A stretch of 64,000 nt of DNA from Chryseobacterium artocarpi (GTDB taxonomy: Bacteria > Bacteroidota > Bacteroidia > Flavobacteriales > Weeksellaceae), in assembly GCF_001684975.1 (NCBI RefSeq), contig NZ_MAYH01000001.1, positions 558,001 through 622,000 on the forward strand. Reading direction: 5' to 3'. The position numbers were made by a program, and so were the translations under genes. Below the pieces are notes generated by a model. It saw only the letters and a program-made list of their open reading frames with translations. It ran no database searches and was not told where the DNA came from. The number at the start of each line of letters is the position of its first letter. Positions within the stretch are counted from its first letter, which is position 1. Shown piece after piece: positions 34,273 through 41,359 of the stretch.

Positions 34273-34285
34273 CAATACAAGAAAA

Positions 34286-34666
34286 ATGATCGTCATCCAT
34301 GGCGGTCATTTTTCGTCTTTAGACGGTTTCTACGAAGAAGTTTCCAAAGTCTTAATGAAAGACACAGATTGGGAAGTAGGAACTTTAGATGGTTTTGATG
34401 ATATTCTGTACGGTGGTTTCGGAGTCTTTGAAAATAAAGAAGAAATTGAAATCATTTGGAAAGGAGCTCAAAAATCAAAAGAAGATTTAGGGTTTAAAGC
34501 AACTCGTGAATTCTACGAAAACAAAATAAAACAGGGAAAACCTTTCAATACAGAATTGATACAACAAAAATTGGATGATCTGAATGAAGGAAAAGGTCAA
34601 ACACTGTTTGATATTCTGGTAGAAATTATTGAATCACACAAGAATATTACCCTGAAACTAGATTGA
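34286..34666 (+). CDS. Barstar-like (ribonuclease inhibitor) family protein
   Basis: The 126-residue cytoplasmic protein fits the barstar fold: VIHGGHFSSLDGFYEEVSKVL (start of strand and helix 1), TLDGFDDILYGGFG corresponding to the family's LDALYDxLxG loop, and a C-terminal strand KNITLKL. Barstar proteins bind and block extracellular ribonucleases and other toxins. There is no barnase-like gene next to it. ATG 34286 is chosen; the in-frame GTG at 34253 overlaps the purL coding end. It is probably co-transcribed with purL. Confidence 0.75.
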   Translation: MIVIHGGHFSSLDGFYEEVSKVLMKDTDWEVGTLDGFDDILYGGFGVFENKEEIEIIWKGAQKSKEDLGFKATREFYENKIKQGKPFNTELIQQKLDDLNEGKGQTLFDILVEIIESHKNITLKLD

Positions 34667-34932
34667 TGAATAATGAGTGGGAAGTTTACAATAATACTAC
34701 TTATTTGTTTTCAAAGCTTTCCAGCCAGTTTCATCCAATCAACTTGTTGATTCTATCTTAGTTCTCTGAAATCTACAGAATCATAATAAAAACTTTGCGT
34801 CAAGAAAATATATTTCAACCATTAAGAAAAATGAAACTTTAAGGTAAATTAAGCTTTATCAAAGATGAATTTAGGAAGCCGCTTAATAATAGTTTCAGCT
34901 ATATTCTTAACTTTTCTTAGCTTCTTAAATTA

Positions 34933-35016
34933 TTTTAATGGTTTAAAATAATATTTTCAATATAATTTTATGTTGAAAATTTCTCGCAGATTAAACAGAT
35001 TCAGCAGATTTTTATC
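34933..35016 (+). repeat. Composite dispersed repeat in the barstar-GDSL gap
   Basis: The 419-base gap (34667-35085) has no gene. It holds TTTTAATGGTTTAAAATA (34933-34950), also found at 24038-24055 and, inverted, at 39423-39439, followed by the CTCGCAGATT repeat (34981-35016) that recurs inverted at 19946-19985. A further CTTTGCGTCAAG motif sits near 34793. The rest is AT-rich with no promoter I can support. Confidence 0.55.
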
Positions 35017-35085
35017 TTACTTTGAAAAATATTTGAAAAGCTTTAAAATAAGGAGCAGAAATCAATAAACAAAAGAATTAATTGA

Positions 35086-35715
35086 ATGAAGAAAATAGTG
35101 TACGGATTGTTCTTTGGAGACAGTATAACATATGGAGAATATGACGGCGTTTTTGGAGGTTGGGTAGACATTTTAAAGAGATATGCCCTGCAAAAATTCC
35201 ACGAAGGAAATGGTGATGAACTGATTTTATTCAATTTAGGAATAGGTGGCGAAACAACAGAAGGATTATTAAAGAGAATGCCTGTTGAATTGGCGGCAAG
35301 AAATTCCGCTGATGGTAACCTTGTTTTTATCAGCTATGGAGCCAATGATCTTGCAATAAAAGACGGAGTTTATAGTGTAGAACCGGATAAATTTAAAGAA
35401 AATATCAAGATTGCTGTTCAGCATGCAAAGCAGTTTTCTAAAGACATTTATTTGGTAAGTATCCTTCCCATTGCTCAAAAAATAGATGGAATAGTGGTGG
35501 GATCCGGAAAATTAAGAACCAACGAAGAAGTTATCGTTTACAACCAGATTCTCAAAGATATTGCAGTAGAAAATTCCTTAAGTTATATTGATTTTTATAA
35601 TGCAGTATTAGATGATAAAGAAATTCTACTTTCTGCAGACGGAGTTCACCCAAACGAAAAAGGCTATGGAATCATGGCTGAAATAGCAATACCAATCATT
35701 GAAAAATATTTATAA
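35086..35715 (+). CDS. SGNH/GDSL hydrolase
   Basis: The 209-residue protein has the SGNH blocks: FFGDSITYGEYDG with the catalytic Ser in GDSI (residues 9-13), a Gly block LGIGGET, YGANDLA with the Asn, and the Asp/His pair DGVHPNEKGY near the C-terminus. There is no signal peptide, so it is a cytoplasmic esterase or lipase-like hydrolase; substrates in this family range from acyl-CoA to carbohydrate esters. Its stop codon overlaps the start of the next gene (TAATG), which indicates translational coupling. Confidence 0.9.
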   Translation: MKKIVYGLFFGDSITYGEYDGVFGGWVDILKRYALQKFHEGNGDELILFNLGIGGETTEGLLKRMPVELAARNSADGNLVFISYGANDLAIKDGVYSVEPDKFKENIKIAVQHAKQFSKDIYLVSILPIAQKIDGIVVGSGKLRTNEEVIVYNQILKDIAVENSLSYIDFYNAVLDDKEILLSADGVHPNEKGYGIMAEIAIPIIEKYL

Positions 35716-36047
35716 TGCCTAATTTATTTTCTTACGGAACCTTACAGAAAGAACAGGTTCAGATTGAAACATTCGGACGTATCTTACAGGGAGAAAAAGA
35801 TATTTTATCAGGATATAAGCTGAATATGCTTGAAATTACAGATCCGGAAGTTCTACGCAAAAGCGGACAAAAGTACCATCCTGTTCTTGAGTTTTCAGGA
35901 AAAAGTGATGACGAAGTAGAAGGAGTGCTTTTTGAAGTGACAGAAACAGAAATTTTACAAGCAGATGAATATGAAGTAGATGATTATAAAAGAATAGAAA
36001 CCGTTTTTAAATCCGGAAACAAAGGATTTATTTATGTAGGAAAATAA
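35715..36047 (+). CDS. Gamma-glutamylcyclotransferase (AIG2-like) family protein
   Basis: The 110-residue protein begins with the family motif NLFSYGTLQ, the substrate-binding YGTL loop, and has ADEYEVDDYKRIETV, which carries the conserved Glu/Tyr of the GGCT fold. Members include gamma-glutamylcyclotransferases and gamma-glutamylamine cyclotransferases as well as proteins without known activity. It overlaps the GDSL gene by one base, so the two products are made together. Confidence 0.87.
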   Translation: MPNLFSYGTLQKEQVQIETFGRILQGEKDILSGYKLNMLEITDPEVLRKSGQKYHPVLEFSGKSDDEVEGVLFEVTETEILQADEYEVDDYKRIETVFKSGNKGFIYVGK

Positions 36048-36116
36048 ACCTGCTTAAATTTATCTAAGCAGAGTGAATTTTATTTAGTAGTTTTAAGCTA
36101 CAAAAATAAAATTACC

Positions 36117-36305
36117 ATGAAAAATTTAAAAAGAATTAAAAGAAAAGAATTAAAAACGGTAAAAGGAGGAGGGGCAAACCCACCTAGAATTATTTATCCT
36201 AAAGATGAAAATGGAAACTGCAGCACTTCACCCTATTATTACTATTGCCCAAAATATGATGGATGTATGACGGGGGAAGCATGGGATGCTTATTGTCCAC
36301 TGTAA
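36117..36305 (+). CDS. Short double-glycine-leader peptide (bacteriocin/RiPP-like)
   Basis: The 62-residue peptide has a basic leader MKNLKRIKRKELKTVKGG, whose LKTVKGG end is the classic double-glycine cleavage site of peptides exported by C39-peptidase ABC transporters. The core of about 44 residues has four Cys, several Tyr and Pro, and is not strongly hydrophobic. Chryseobacterium-type genomes carry many such short leaders without an adjacent transporter. No C39 transporter, radical SAM or other maturation gene lies nearby. Whether it is an antimicrobial, a signal or a scaffold is not known. Confidence 0.75.
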   Translation: MKNLKRIKRKELKTVKGGGANPPRIIYPKDENGNCSTSPYYYYCPKYDGCMTGEAWDAYCPL

Positions 36306-36371
36306 AATTTAAATAATCTAATGAACATAACGTTTTAGAAACGTTTTTGATTAAAAAAATATTATCAATAT

Positions 36372-36426
36372 AAACGGGCTTTAGCCCGTTTTTACATTTA
36401 AATATCTATCCATTGGCTTTAGCCAA
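36372..36426. repeat. Paired palindromic repeats, GGGCTTTAGCCC family
   Basis: AAACGGGCT-TT-AGCCCGTTT (36372-36391) followed 21 bases on by TTGGCT-TT-AGCCAA (36413-36426). The first recurs at 20016-20035. It may double as a terminator for the small peptide gene, since T's follow the stem. Confidence 0.75.
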
Positions 36427-36476
36427 ATCATAAAAACCTGAGAAAGAAAAACAATTATTCATCTCAAAAACACTCC

Positions 36477-36511
36477 TGACAAACAGTTGTCACAACTTCA
36501 TTCTATCTTTG
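36477..36511 (+). promoter_or_regulatory. Promoter with dyad operator upstream of the GyrI-like gene
   Basis: A perfect dyad TGACAA-ACAG-TTGTCA (36477-36492) lies at the -33 position of a -7 element TATCTTTG (36504-36511), 22 bases ahead of the start codon. A repressor or activator bound here would control the promoter. Confidence 0.6.
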
Positions 36512-36533
36512 TCATACAACAAAATATCAAGAA

Positions 36534-36992
36534 ATGAACAACGTGAAAATTGAACCTTTTAAGGTGATCGGAATTGCAGTAAGAACAACTAATGAAAACA
36601 ATCAGGCAGCACAGGATATTCCGGTATTATGGGAGAAATTGATGAAAGAAAATATTGTGGAGAACATTCCAAATAAAATAAATAATACTATCTATTCCAT
36701 TTATACCGATTATGAAAAAGACCATACAAAACCTTACACAACATTACTTGGATGTAAAGTAGAAAATCTTGATATAATTCCTGAAGGAATGATTGGGAAA
36801 TCTTTTGAAGGCGGAAACTATGTGAAATTTACTCCAAAAGGAAACCTTGCAGAAGATCTGGTGATCAATGAATGGATTAAAATATGGAATATGGATTTAC
36901 AAAGAATATTTACCGCTGACTTTGAAATGTATGGTGAAAAAGCTCAGAATCCTTCAGATGCAGAAGTAGATATTTTGATTGCGGTGAAATAA
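36534..36992 (+). CDS. GyrI-like/AraC effector-binding domain protein
   Basis: The 152-residue cytoplasmic protein is a standalone effector-binding (GyrI-like small-molecule-binding) domain: VIGIAVRTTNENNQAAQDIPVLWEKL, then YTDYEKDHTKPYTTLLGC, and FEMYGEKAQNPSDAEVDILIAVK. Such domains bind hydrophobic or cationic drugs and are fused to AraC or MerR DNA-binding parts elsewhere, or act alone, as SbmC/GyrI does. The dyad-bearing promoter suggests regulated expression. A convergent terminator follows. Confidence 0.85.
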   Translation: MNNVKIEPFKVIGIAVRTTNENNQAAQDIPVLWEKLMKENIVENIPNKINNTIYSIYTDYEKDHTKPYTTLLGCKVENLDIIPEGMIGKSFEGGNYVKFTPKGNLAEDLVINEWIKIWNMDLQRIFTADFEMYGEKAQNPSDAEVDILIAVK

Positions 36993-37020
36993 GTTTAGCA
37001 ACTACTTTTCGAAATACAAG

Positions 37021-37055
37021 AAAAGCCTGCTATTCTAAGATAGCAGGCTTTTTAT
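37021..37055. terminator. Convergent terminator hairpin
   Basis: Perfect 12-bp stem (AAAAGCCTGCTA / TAGCAGGCTTTT), 8-base loop, T-rich on the plus side. It ends the GyrI-like gene and faces the lipoprotein gene. Confidence 0.92.
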
Positions 37056-37068
37056 TTGTAAGTGCTTT

Positions 37069-37530
37069 TTATTTGTAAAAAACAGTTTTATCATAGTCTT
37101 TGATACCATCCCCATTGTAGTCTTCATTTGTAGCTACTAGAATAACAAGCTTGCTGGAAGAAAGTTCAAGTACATCAGCTACATTGCTTCCAATTGTAAG
37201 CTTCATGTGAGCAGGATTATATTCATAAGGAGTAGTAGCCTCCGTTTTTTTACAAACAGAATCTACATTGTTATAATCTGCCATATAATATTTCCCGTCA
37301 TTTTTGAACTCATAAGTTCCCTGTTTCTTACAATCATCAGGAACTTTTTCTGCAATAACAGTTTCTTTATTAGTTCCCGAAATCTGATATTGAGTTTGTA
37401 TTTTCCAAACTCCAACAATATTAGTATTGTTATTATTTCCAGAATTATCAGGCATCGGTAAAGTATCATCACCCACGCTACAAGATGAAATAGCCCCTGC
37501 AGCAAAGATTCCGACTAATAACTTTTTCAT
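37069..37530 (-). CDS. Lipocalin-like lipoprotein of unknown function
   Basis: The 153-residue lipoprotein has a lipobox ISSC (Cys17), an Asn-rich linker (NSGNNNNTN) and a small lipocalin-like domain of Bacteroidota type that opens with IVGVWKIQTQYQ and closes with a C-terminal strand. It contains Cys in DDCKKQG and DSVCKK that could pair. The Asp/Asn-rich segment NEDYNGDGIKDYD resembles a calcium-binding loop. The function is unknown. It is probably anchored in the outer membrane. Confidence 0.78.
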   Translation of the reverse strand: MKKLLVGIFAAGAISSCSVGDDTLPMPDNSGNNNNTNIVGVWKIQTQYQISGTNKETVIAEKVPDDCKKQGTYEFKNDGKYYMADYNNVDSVCKKTEATTPYEYNPAHMKLTIGSNVADVLELSSSKLVILVATNEDYNGDGIKDYDKTVFYK

Positions 37531-37615
37531 AAGATTAATTTTTGGCGAACTTAATAAAAAATATCAAATTAAATGAATATCTTTTCTATTTTATAGAAAT
37601 TTTATGAAATGTTGA

Positions 37616-37972
37616 TCAAATGAAAAGATACTTCCAATAAATAAGAATTCCAATTATAACAGACGAAACAGCGATTATTACAACTGCTCCGGCTGAAATA
37701 TCTTTGATGAAGCCAATTCTTTTATCATAGTCTGGTTGTATGAAATCACAAATCTTTTCAATGGCAGTGTTGAAAATTTCAGCACTCAAGACGGCTGTGG
37801 AAACAATAAGAATAATAGCAGCATCAGTATTGGAAAGCTTTAAATAGGAAATAAGAAATATATTGACGAAAAAAGCAAAAAGTTCAATCTGAAAATTTCT
37901 TTCAGTCTTTATCATCACAAAAACACCCCGAAAAGCATTGAGAAAACTTTTATGAAGAGGAGGTTTTTGCAT
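37616..37972 (-). CDS. dgkA: Diacylglycerol/undecaprenol kinase
   Basis: The 118-residue membrane protein has the DagK signatures: KTERNFQIEL near the first helix, then SAEIFNTAIEKICDFI with the catalytic-site Glu65, Asn68 and Glu72, and IKDISAGAV before the last helix. Three membrane helices are visible. The Gram-positive-like family members phosphorylate undecaprenol and proteobacterial ones diacylglycerol; which applies is uncertain. It recycles lipid carriers or lipids at the inner membrane. It is divergent from dnaN. Confidence 0.9.
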   Translation of the reverse strand: MQKPPLHKSFLNAFRGVFVMIKTERNFQIELFAFFVNIFLISYLKLSNTDAAIILIVSTAVLSAEIFNTAIEKICDFIQPDYDKRIGFIKDISAGAVVIIAVSSVIIGILIYWKYLFI

Positions 37973-38010
37973 TTTTTTAAATTATTTTTAACAAAGATAG
38001 GTTTTGTATT

Positions 38011-38040
38011 TTGATTGTTCCACCGAATCTGCTATATTTG
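38011..38040 (+). promoter_or_regulatory. Near-perfect promoter upstream of dnaN
   Basis: TTG (38011-38013), exactly 19 bases, TATATTTG (38033-38040). It points toward dnaN, whose start is 193 bases farther, so it would give a long leader or a separate short RNA. Confidence 0.75.
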
Positions 38041-38045
38041 AAATA

Positions 38046-38089
38046 CAAGATTAAAAATCAGCTTGAGGATTCCCAATCGAATCTTTTTT
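38046..38089 (+). ncRNA. Candidate short transcript upstream of dnaN
   Basis: The stretch after the promoter ends in GATTC-CCAATC-GAATC followed by six T's (38068-38089), a weak terminator-like hairpin. This could produce a 40-50 nt RNA or simply be part of the dnaN leader. The stem is only 5 bp of Watson-Crick pairs, extended by wobbles. Confidence 0.3.
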
Positions 38090-38203
38090 GAACAAAAATA
38101 AATGATTCAGAAAATTTGAACGTAATGTCAAGGCTTAAAACAGGTTGACGATGATTGTTCAAAACTCCGCAAGATTATTTTTTTCTTTGTTGTATGTATT
38201 TAT

Positions 38204-38211
38204 TATATTTG
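38204..38211 (+). promoter_or_regulatory. Proximal -7 element of dnaN
   Basis: TATATTTG matches TAnnTTTG, 22 bases before the dnaN start. The TTG copies upstream are closer than 19 bases. Confidence 0.5.
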
Positions 38212-38233
38212 TAGAAACTTATTATATAAATCT

Positions 38234-39364
38234 ATGAAATTTATTATTTCAAGTGGTGAACTGCAGAAGGCGTTGCAAACTGTAAGTGGCGTAATATCAA
38301 GCTCTCAATCGAGACCTATTTTAGAAAACTATCTTTTTGAATTAGACGGAAATAATGTTACCATTACAGCATCTGACGGTGAGACGACTCTTGTTACTTC
38401 ATTGGAAGTAAAGTCTGATGACTCAGGTAAATTTGCTGTTCCTGCTAAGATTTTTCAGGATTTTATCAAGACATATGGAGAACAGCCTTTAACATTTGTA
38501 GTAAAGGACAATGCGGAAGGAACTGGAAGCCAGCTTGAGATTTTAGATGAAAAAGATAATTTCGCAGTAGCATTAGATAACGCTGATGACTACCCTGAAC
38601 TACCAGAATTTGACGCTTCACAAAGTGTAATAATGCCAGCAGGTGTTTTATCTGAAGCTTTAACTAATACATTATTTGCTACAAGTAATGACTCTCTTCG
38701 TCCGGTAATGACAGGAGTTCTTTTCCAATTTGGAGAAAATGAAACCAACTTTGTTTCTACAGATTCTCACAGATTGGTTGTTTATAAAAGAACAGACCTG
38801 ATGAATGCCGAGCCAATGGAATTCATTATGCCTAAAAAGCCTTTGAATATCTTCAAAAATATTCTGGCAAGCTCAAATGACGAGGTAAGAATCGATTTCA
38901 ATGAGAACATGGCGAAGTTTACTTTTGATAAGCATATCTGGATCTGTAGACTGATTGATGGTAAATATCCAAACTATACAGCGGTAATTCCTAAGGAAAA
39001 TCCAAATGTATTGACAATCAACAGAAACCTTTTATTAGGAGCTATCAAGAGAGCATCTATCATGTCTAATAAATCTACCAATCAGGTAAGATTCAAGCTT
39101 TCAGGAAACATTCTTCACTTACATGCTGAAGATACTGAATATGCAAACAAAGCAGACATGCAGATTCCTTGTGACTATAACGGAGAAGATATCAATATCG
39201 GATTCAGCTCTAAATTCTTAACTGAAATGTTAACTATTTTAGGATCTGATGATATTACCATGAAAATGTCTCAACCAAACAGACCTGGTATCATTGAACC
39301 ACTTGACGGTCTTGAAGAAAACGAAAATATCTTAATGTTATCAATGCCAGTAATCGGATTGTAA
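38234..39364 (+). CDS. dnaN: DNA polymerase III sliding clamp, beta subunit
   Basis: The 376-residue protein has three consecutive clamp domains (about 1-120, 125-245, 250-376). Recognisable segments are MKFIISSGELQKALQTVSGVI at the start, TDSHRLVVYKR in the second domain, and NILMLSMPVIGL at the C-terminus, the loop close to the clamp's protein-binding pocket. It forms the ring that tethers polymerases to DNA. Here it is not next to dnaA or recF. A good promoter about 200 bases upstream and a second -7 element closer by suggest two transcripts. Confidence 0.97.
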   Translation: MKFIISSGELQKALQTVSGVISSSQSRPILENYLFELDGNNVTITASDGETTLVTSLEVKSDDSGKFAVPAKIFQDFIKTYGEQPLTFVVKDNAEGTGSQLEILDEKDNFAVALDNADDYPELPEFDASQSVIMPAGVLSEALTNTLFATSNDSLRPVMTGVLFQFGENETNFVSTDSHRLVVYKRTDLMNAEPMEFIMPKKPLNIFKNILASSNDEVRIDFNENMAKFTFDKHIWICRLIDGKYPNYTAVIPKENPNVLTINRNLLLGAIKRASIMSNKSTNQVRFKLSGNILHLHAEDTEYANKADMQIPCDYNGEDINIGFSSKFLTEMLTILGSDDITMKMSQPNRPGIIEPLDGLEENENILMLSMPVIGL

Positions 39365-39382
39365 TATTAAAAATGAATATTA

Positions 39383-39409
39383 AAAAGCTGGAGTAATCCG
39401 GCTTTTTTT
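39383..39409 (+). terminator. Terminator after dnaN
   Basis: Ten-base-pair stem with one G-T pair around AGCTGGA-GTAA-TCCGGCT, followed by a T tract. Confidence 0.85.
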
Positions 39410-39592
39410 GTTTTCAATCTGAATTTTAAACCATTAAAAAAGTAAAATTTCAATTTCTTGCTGAGTGAAACGCCTTTGTGATCTTAAAAATCATATTATC
39501 ATTATAAAATCTTAGCATTCGTTGCGTTAAAAGAGTAATTCAGAATGTAAGTGAAATAATCACGTTATTTGTATTAGATAAGAACTCTCATT

Positions 39593-40423
39593 ATGGAAGT
39601 AAAAATACAATCTTACCTATCATCACATTTTCTTTCAGAATTCACTACTGAAAACTATAGTGTTATTGTATGGAAGGGGACAGGTGTATTTTCCGTGGAT
39701 GGAATCAATTATTCTTATAATGGTTATAATATTCTGTTTCTTTCACCTTATCAAAAGCTAAAGTTTTTTGCTGATTCAGGAGAGAATATGAACGTTCTTC
39801 TTTTTCATGGGGATTATTACTGTATTGAATATCATAAAGATGAGGTGGCATGCAACGGACTTCTTTTCAATAATATTTATTTAAATCCGGGAATAGAACT
39901 TTCTAAGGAGAATTATGAATATATTCTGGAACTTTTTAATCATATTCAGAAAGAAGGAAGAGAGAATCATCAGTTCTCGCAATCTATTATTAAAACGTAT
40001 ATACAGCTAATTCTTGCTATCTGCAGCAAACAAAAAAGTGGTGCTGAAAGTGGCGTTACTGTTAGTGAAAAACTACCCAATAAAAATGCAGTAGAATTTC
40101 AGAAACTACTTGAAATTAACTTTAAGCAAGAGAAAGAACTTTCATTTTACAGCAATAAACTGAATGTCACAAACAGTACTTTAAGCAAAACTGTAAAAAA
40201 AGAATTTGCAAAAACACCTACTCAGTTGATCAATGAAAGAATCATTCTTGAGTCTAAAAAATTACTTCATCTCACTTACCGTTCAGTAAAGGAAATAGCT
40301 TCAGAACTAGGGTTTGGTGATGAATTTTATTTCAGCAGATATTTTAAAAAATCTGTAGGATGTTCACCAAAACAATACAGAGAAAAAGTTGGAATTTCTG
40401 TAGTGGCAAAAATGTCCATGTAA
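39593..40423 (+). CDS. AraC family transcriptional regulator (RclR-like context)
   Basis: The 276-residue protein has a cupin-like N-terminal sensing domain (about 10-120; VWKGTGVFSVDGINYSYNGYNILFLSP) and a C-terminal AraC double helix-turn-helix (about 170-270) with KLNVTNSTLSKTVKKEFAKTPTQLIN and the signature IASELGFGDEFYFSRYFKKSVGCSPKQYR. It should bind DNA near the following DUF417 gene, 64 bases downstream. In E. coli an AraC regulator (RclR) controls rclC, a DUF417 gene, in response to reactive chlorine; the same gene pair here suggests a related stress response (inference). Confidence 0.88.
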   Translation: MEVKIQSYLSSHFLSEFTTENYSVIVWKGTGVFSVDGINYSYNGYNILFLSPYQKLKFFADSGENMNVLLFHGDYYCIEYHKDEVACNGLLFNNIYLNPGIELSKENYEYILELFNHIQKEGRENHQFSQSIIKTYIQLILAICSKQKSGAESGVTVSEKLPNKNAVEFQKLLEINFKQEKELSFYSNKLNVTNSTLSKTVKKEFAKTPTQLINERIILESKKLLHLTYRSVKEIASELGFGDEFYFSRYFKKSVGCSPKQYREKVGISVVAKMSM

Positions 40424-40462
40424 TGTCCTGAAATATCTATGGTAAAGCACTAAGCATGTGAA

Positions 40463-40470
40463 TACCTTTG
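40463..40470 (+). promoter_or_regulatory. -7 element of the DUF417 gene
   Basis: TACCTTTG matches TAnnTTTG, 17 bases before the start codon; no TTG at the proper distance, which fits a promoter that needs an activator such as the adjacent AraC protein. Confidence 0.5.
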
Positions 40471-40487
40471 TTTAAAAAGTAAATCAT

Positions 40488-41111
40488 ATGCAAAACAGTA
40501 GATTATACAATAGTTTATTAAAATTAGATGCTTATTTCTTCAATTTTCTAAGAATATCAATATTTATCGTTATGGCATGGATTGGGGTACTTAAAGCCTT
40601 TCAATATGAGGCTGACGGAATTGTGCCATTTGTTGCCAATAGTCCTTTCATGAGCTTTTTCTATAAAAATGCAGGAAATAAAGTATTGAATGAAAACCAA
40701 AAATTTGTTTCAGAATATACATTGTATAAAAACCTGGAAGGAAAAATAGTGAAGAAGAATATTGATTGGCATACAGCCAACGGAACATATATATTTTCGT
40801 ACGGATTGGGAACAATGATTGTGGGGATTGGAATATTAGTACTATTAGGCATTTGGTTTCCAAAAATTGGAGCAATAGGAGGAGCTTTGACATTTTTTAT
40901 GTCGTTAGTTACTTTATCATTTCTGGTGACCACACCTGAAGTATATGTTCCGAACCTTGGAGGTGACTTTCCTACACCACAATATGGCTTTCCTTATCTT
41001 TCCGGAGCAGGGAGACTTGTATTGAAAGATATTATTATGATGGCGGGTGGATTGGTCTTATTTTCAGATAGTTTAAAAAAATTGATGAAGCCCTCTTCGA
41101 ATTTAGCTTAA
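40488..41111 (+). CDS. DUF417/RclC-like inner membrane protein
   Basis: The 207-residue membrane protein matches DUF417 (YkgB/RclC): FLRISIFIVMAWIGVLKAFQYEADGIVPFVANSPFMSFFY at the N-terminus, a central helix pair (about 105-150), and FPTPQYGFPYLSGAGRLVLKDIIMMAGG at the C-terminus. E. coli RclC is part of the reactive-chlorine resistance operon; its mechanism is unclear. Four membrane helices are predicted. The AraC gene immediately upstream is the likely regulator. Confidence 0.87.
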   Translation: MQNSRLYNSLLKLDAYFFNFLRISIFIVMAWIGVLKAFQYEADGIVPFVANSPFMSFFYKNAGNKVLNENQKFVSEYTLYKNLEGKIVKKNIDWHTANGTYIFSYGLGTMIVGIGILVLLGIWFPKIGAIGGALTFFMSLVTLSFLVTTPEVYVPNLGGDFPTPQYGFPYLSGAGRLVLKDIIMMAGGLVLFSDSLKKLMKPSSNLA

Positions 41112-41359
41112 AATCATATATTAAAATTATTAGAGAAGCATGCTGTAAAGTGATTTATTCAATCCATATAAGAGAAAAAAAACAAAATTATTTATCTTAA
41201 AATCGCTTTGAAATTTCTGTATTTCTCAAAAAAACACGACATTTGTACCGCGAAAAACCGGCTAAATAACTAGCAGGGAATTCAAACAAAAATTTCAAAA
41301 TAGTGCAAGTGAGACCCAAAGTTTCGTTTGACGAATTAAACAAGTAGATAGATAAGCAA

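Noticed and set aside
34253-34285. GTG start for the barstar-like gene overlapping purL.
   Set aside because: The extra residues are low-complexity Asn/Thr and precede the family's normal first strand.
34286-36305. Toxin-antitoxin or defence island made of the barstar-like, GDSL, GGCT and double-glycine genes.
   Set aside because: No nuclease, toxin or recognised defence domain; each gene fits a housekeeping or unknown role, and two repeat-rich gaps separate them.
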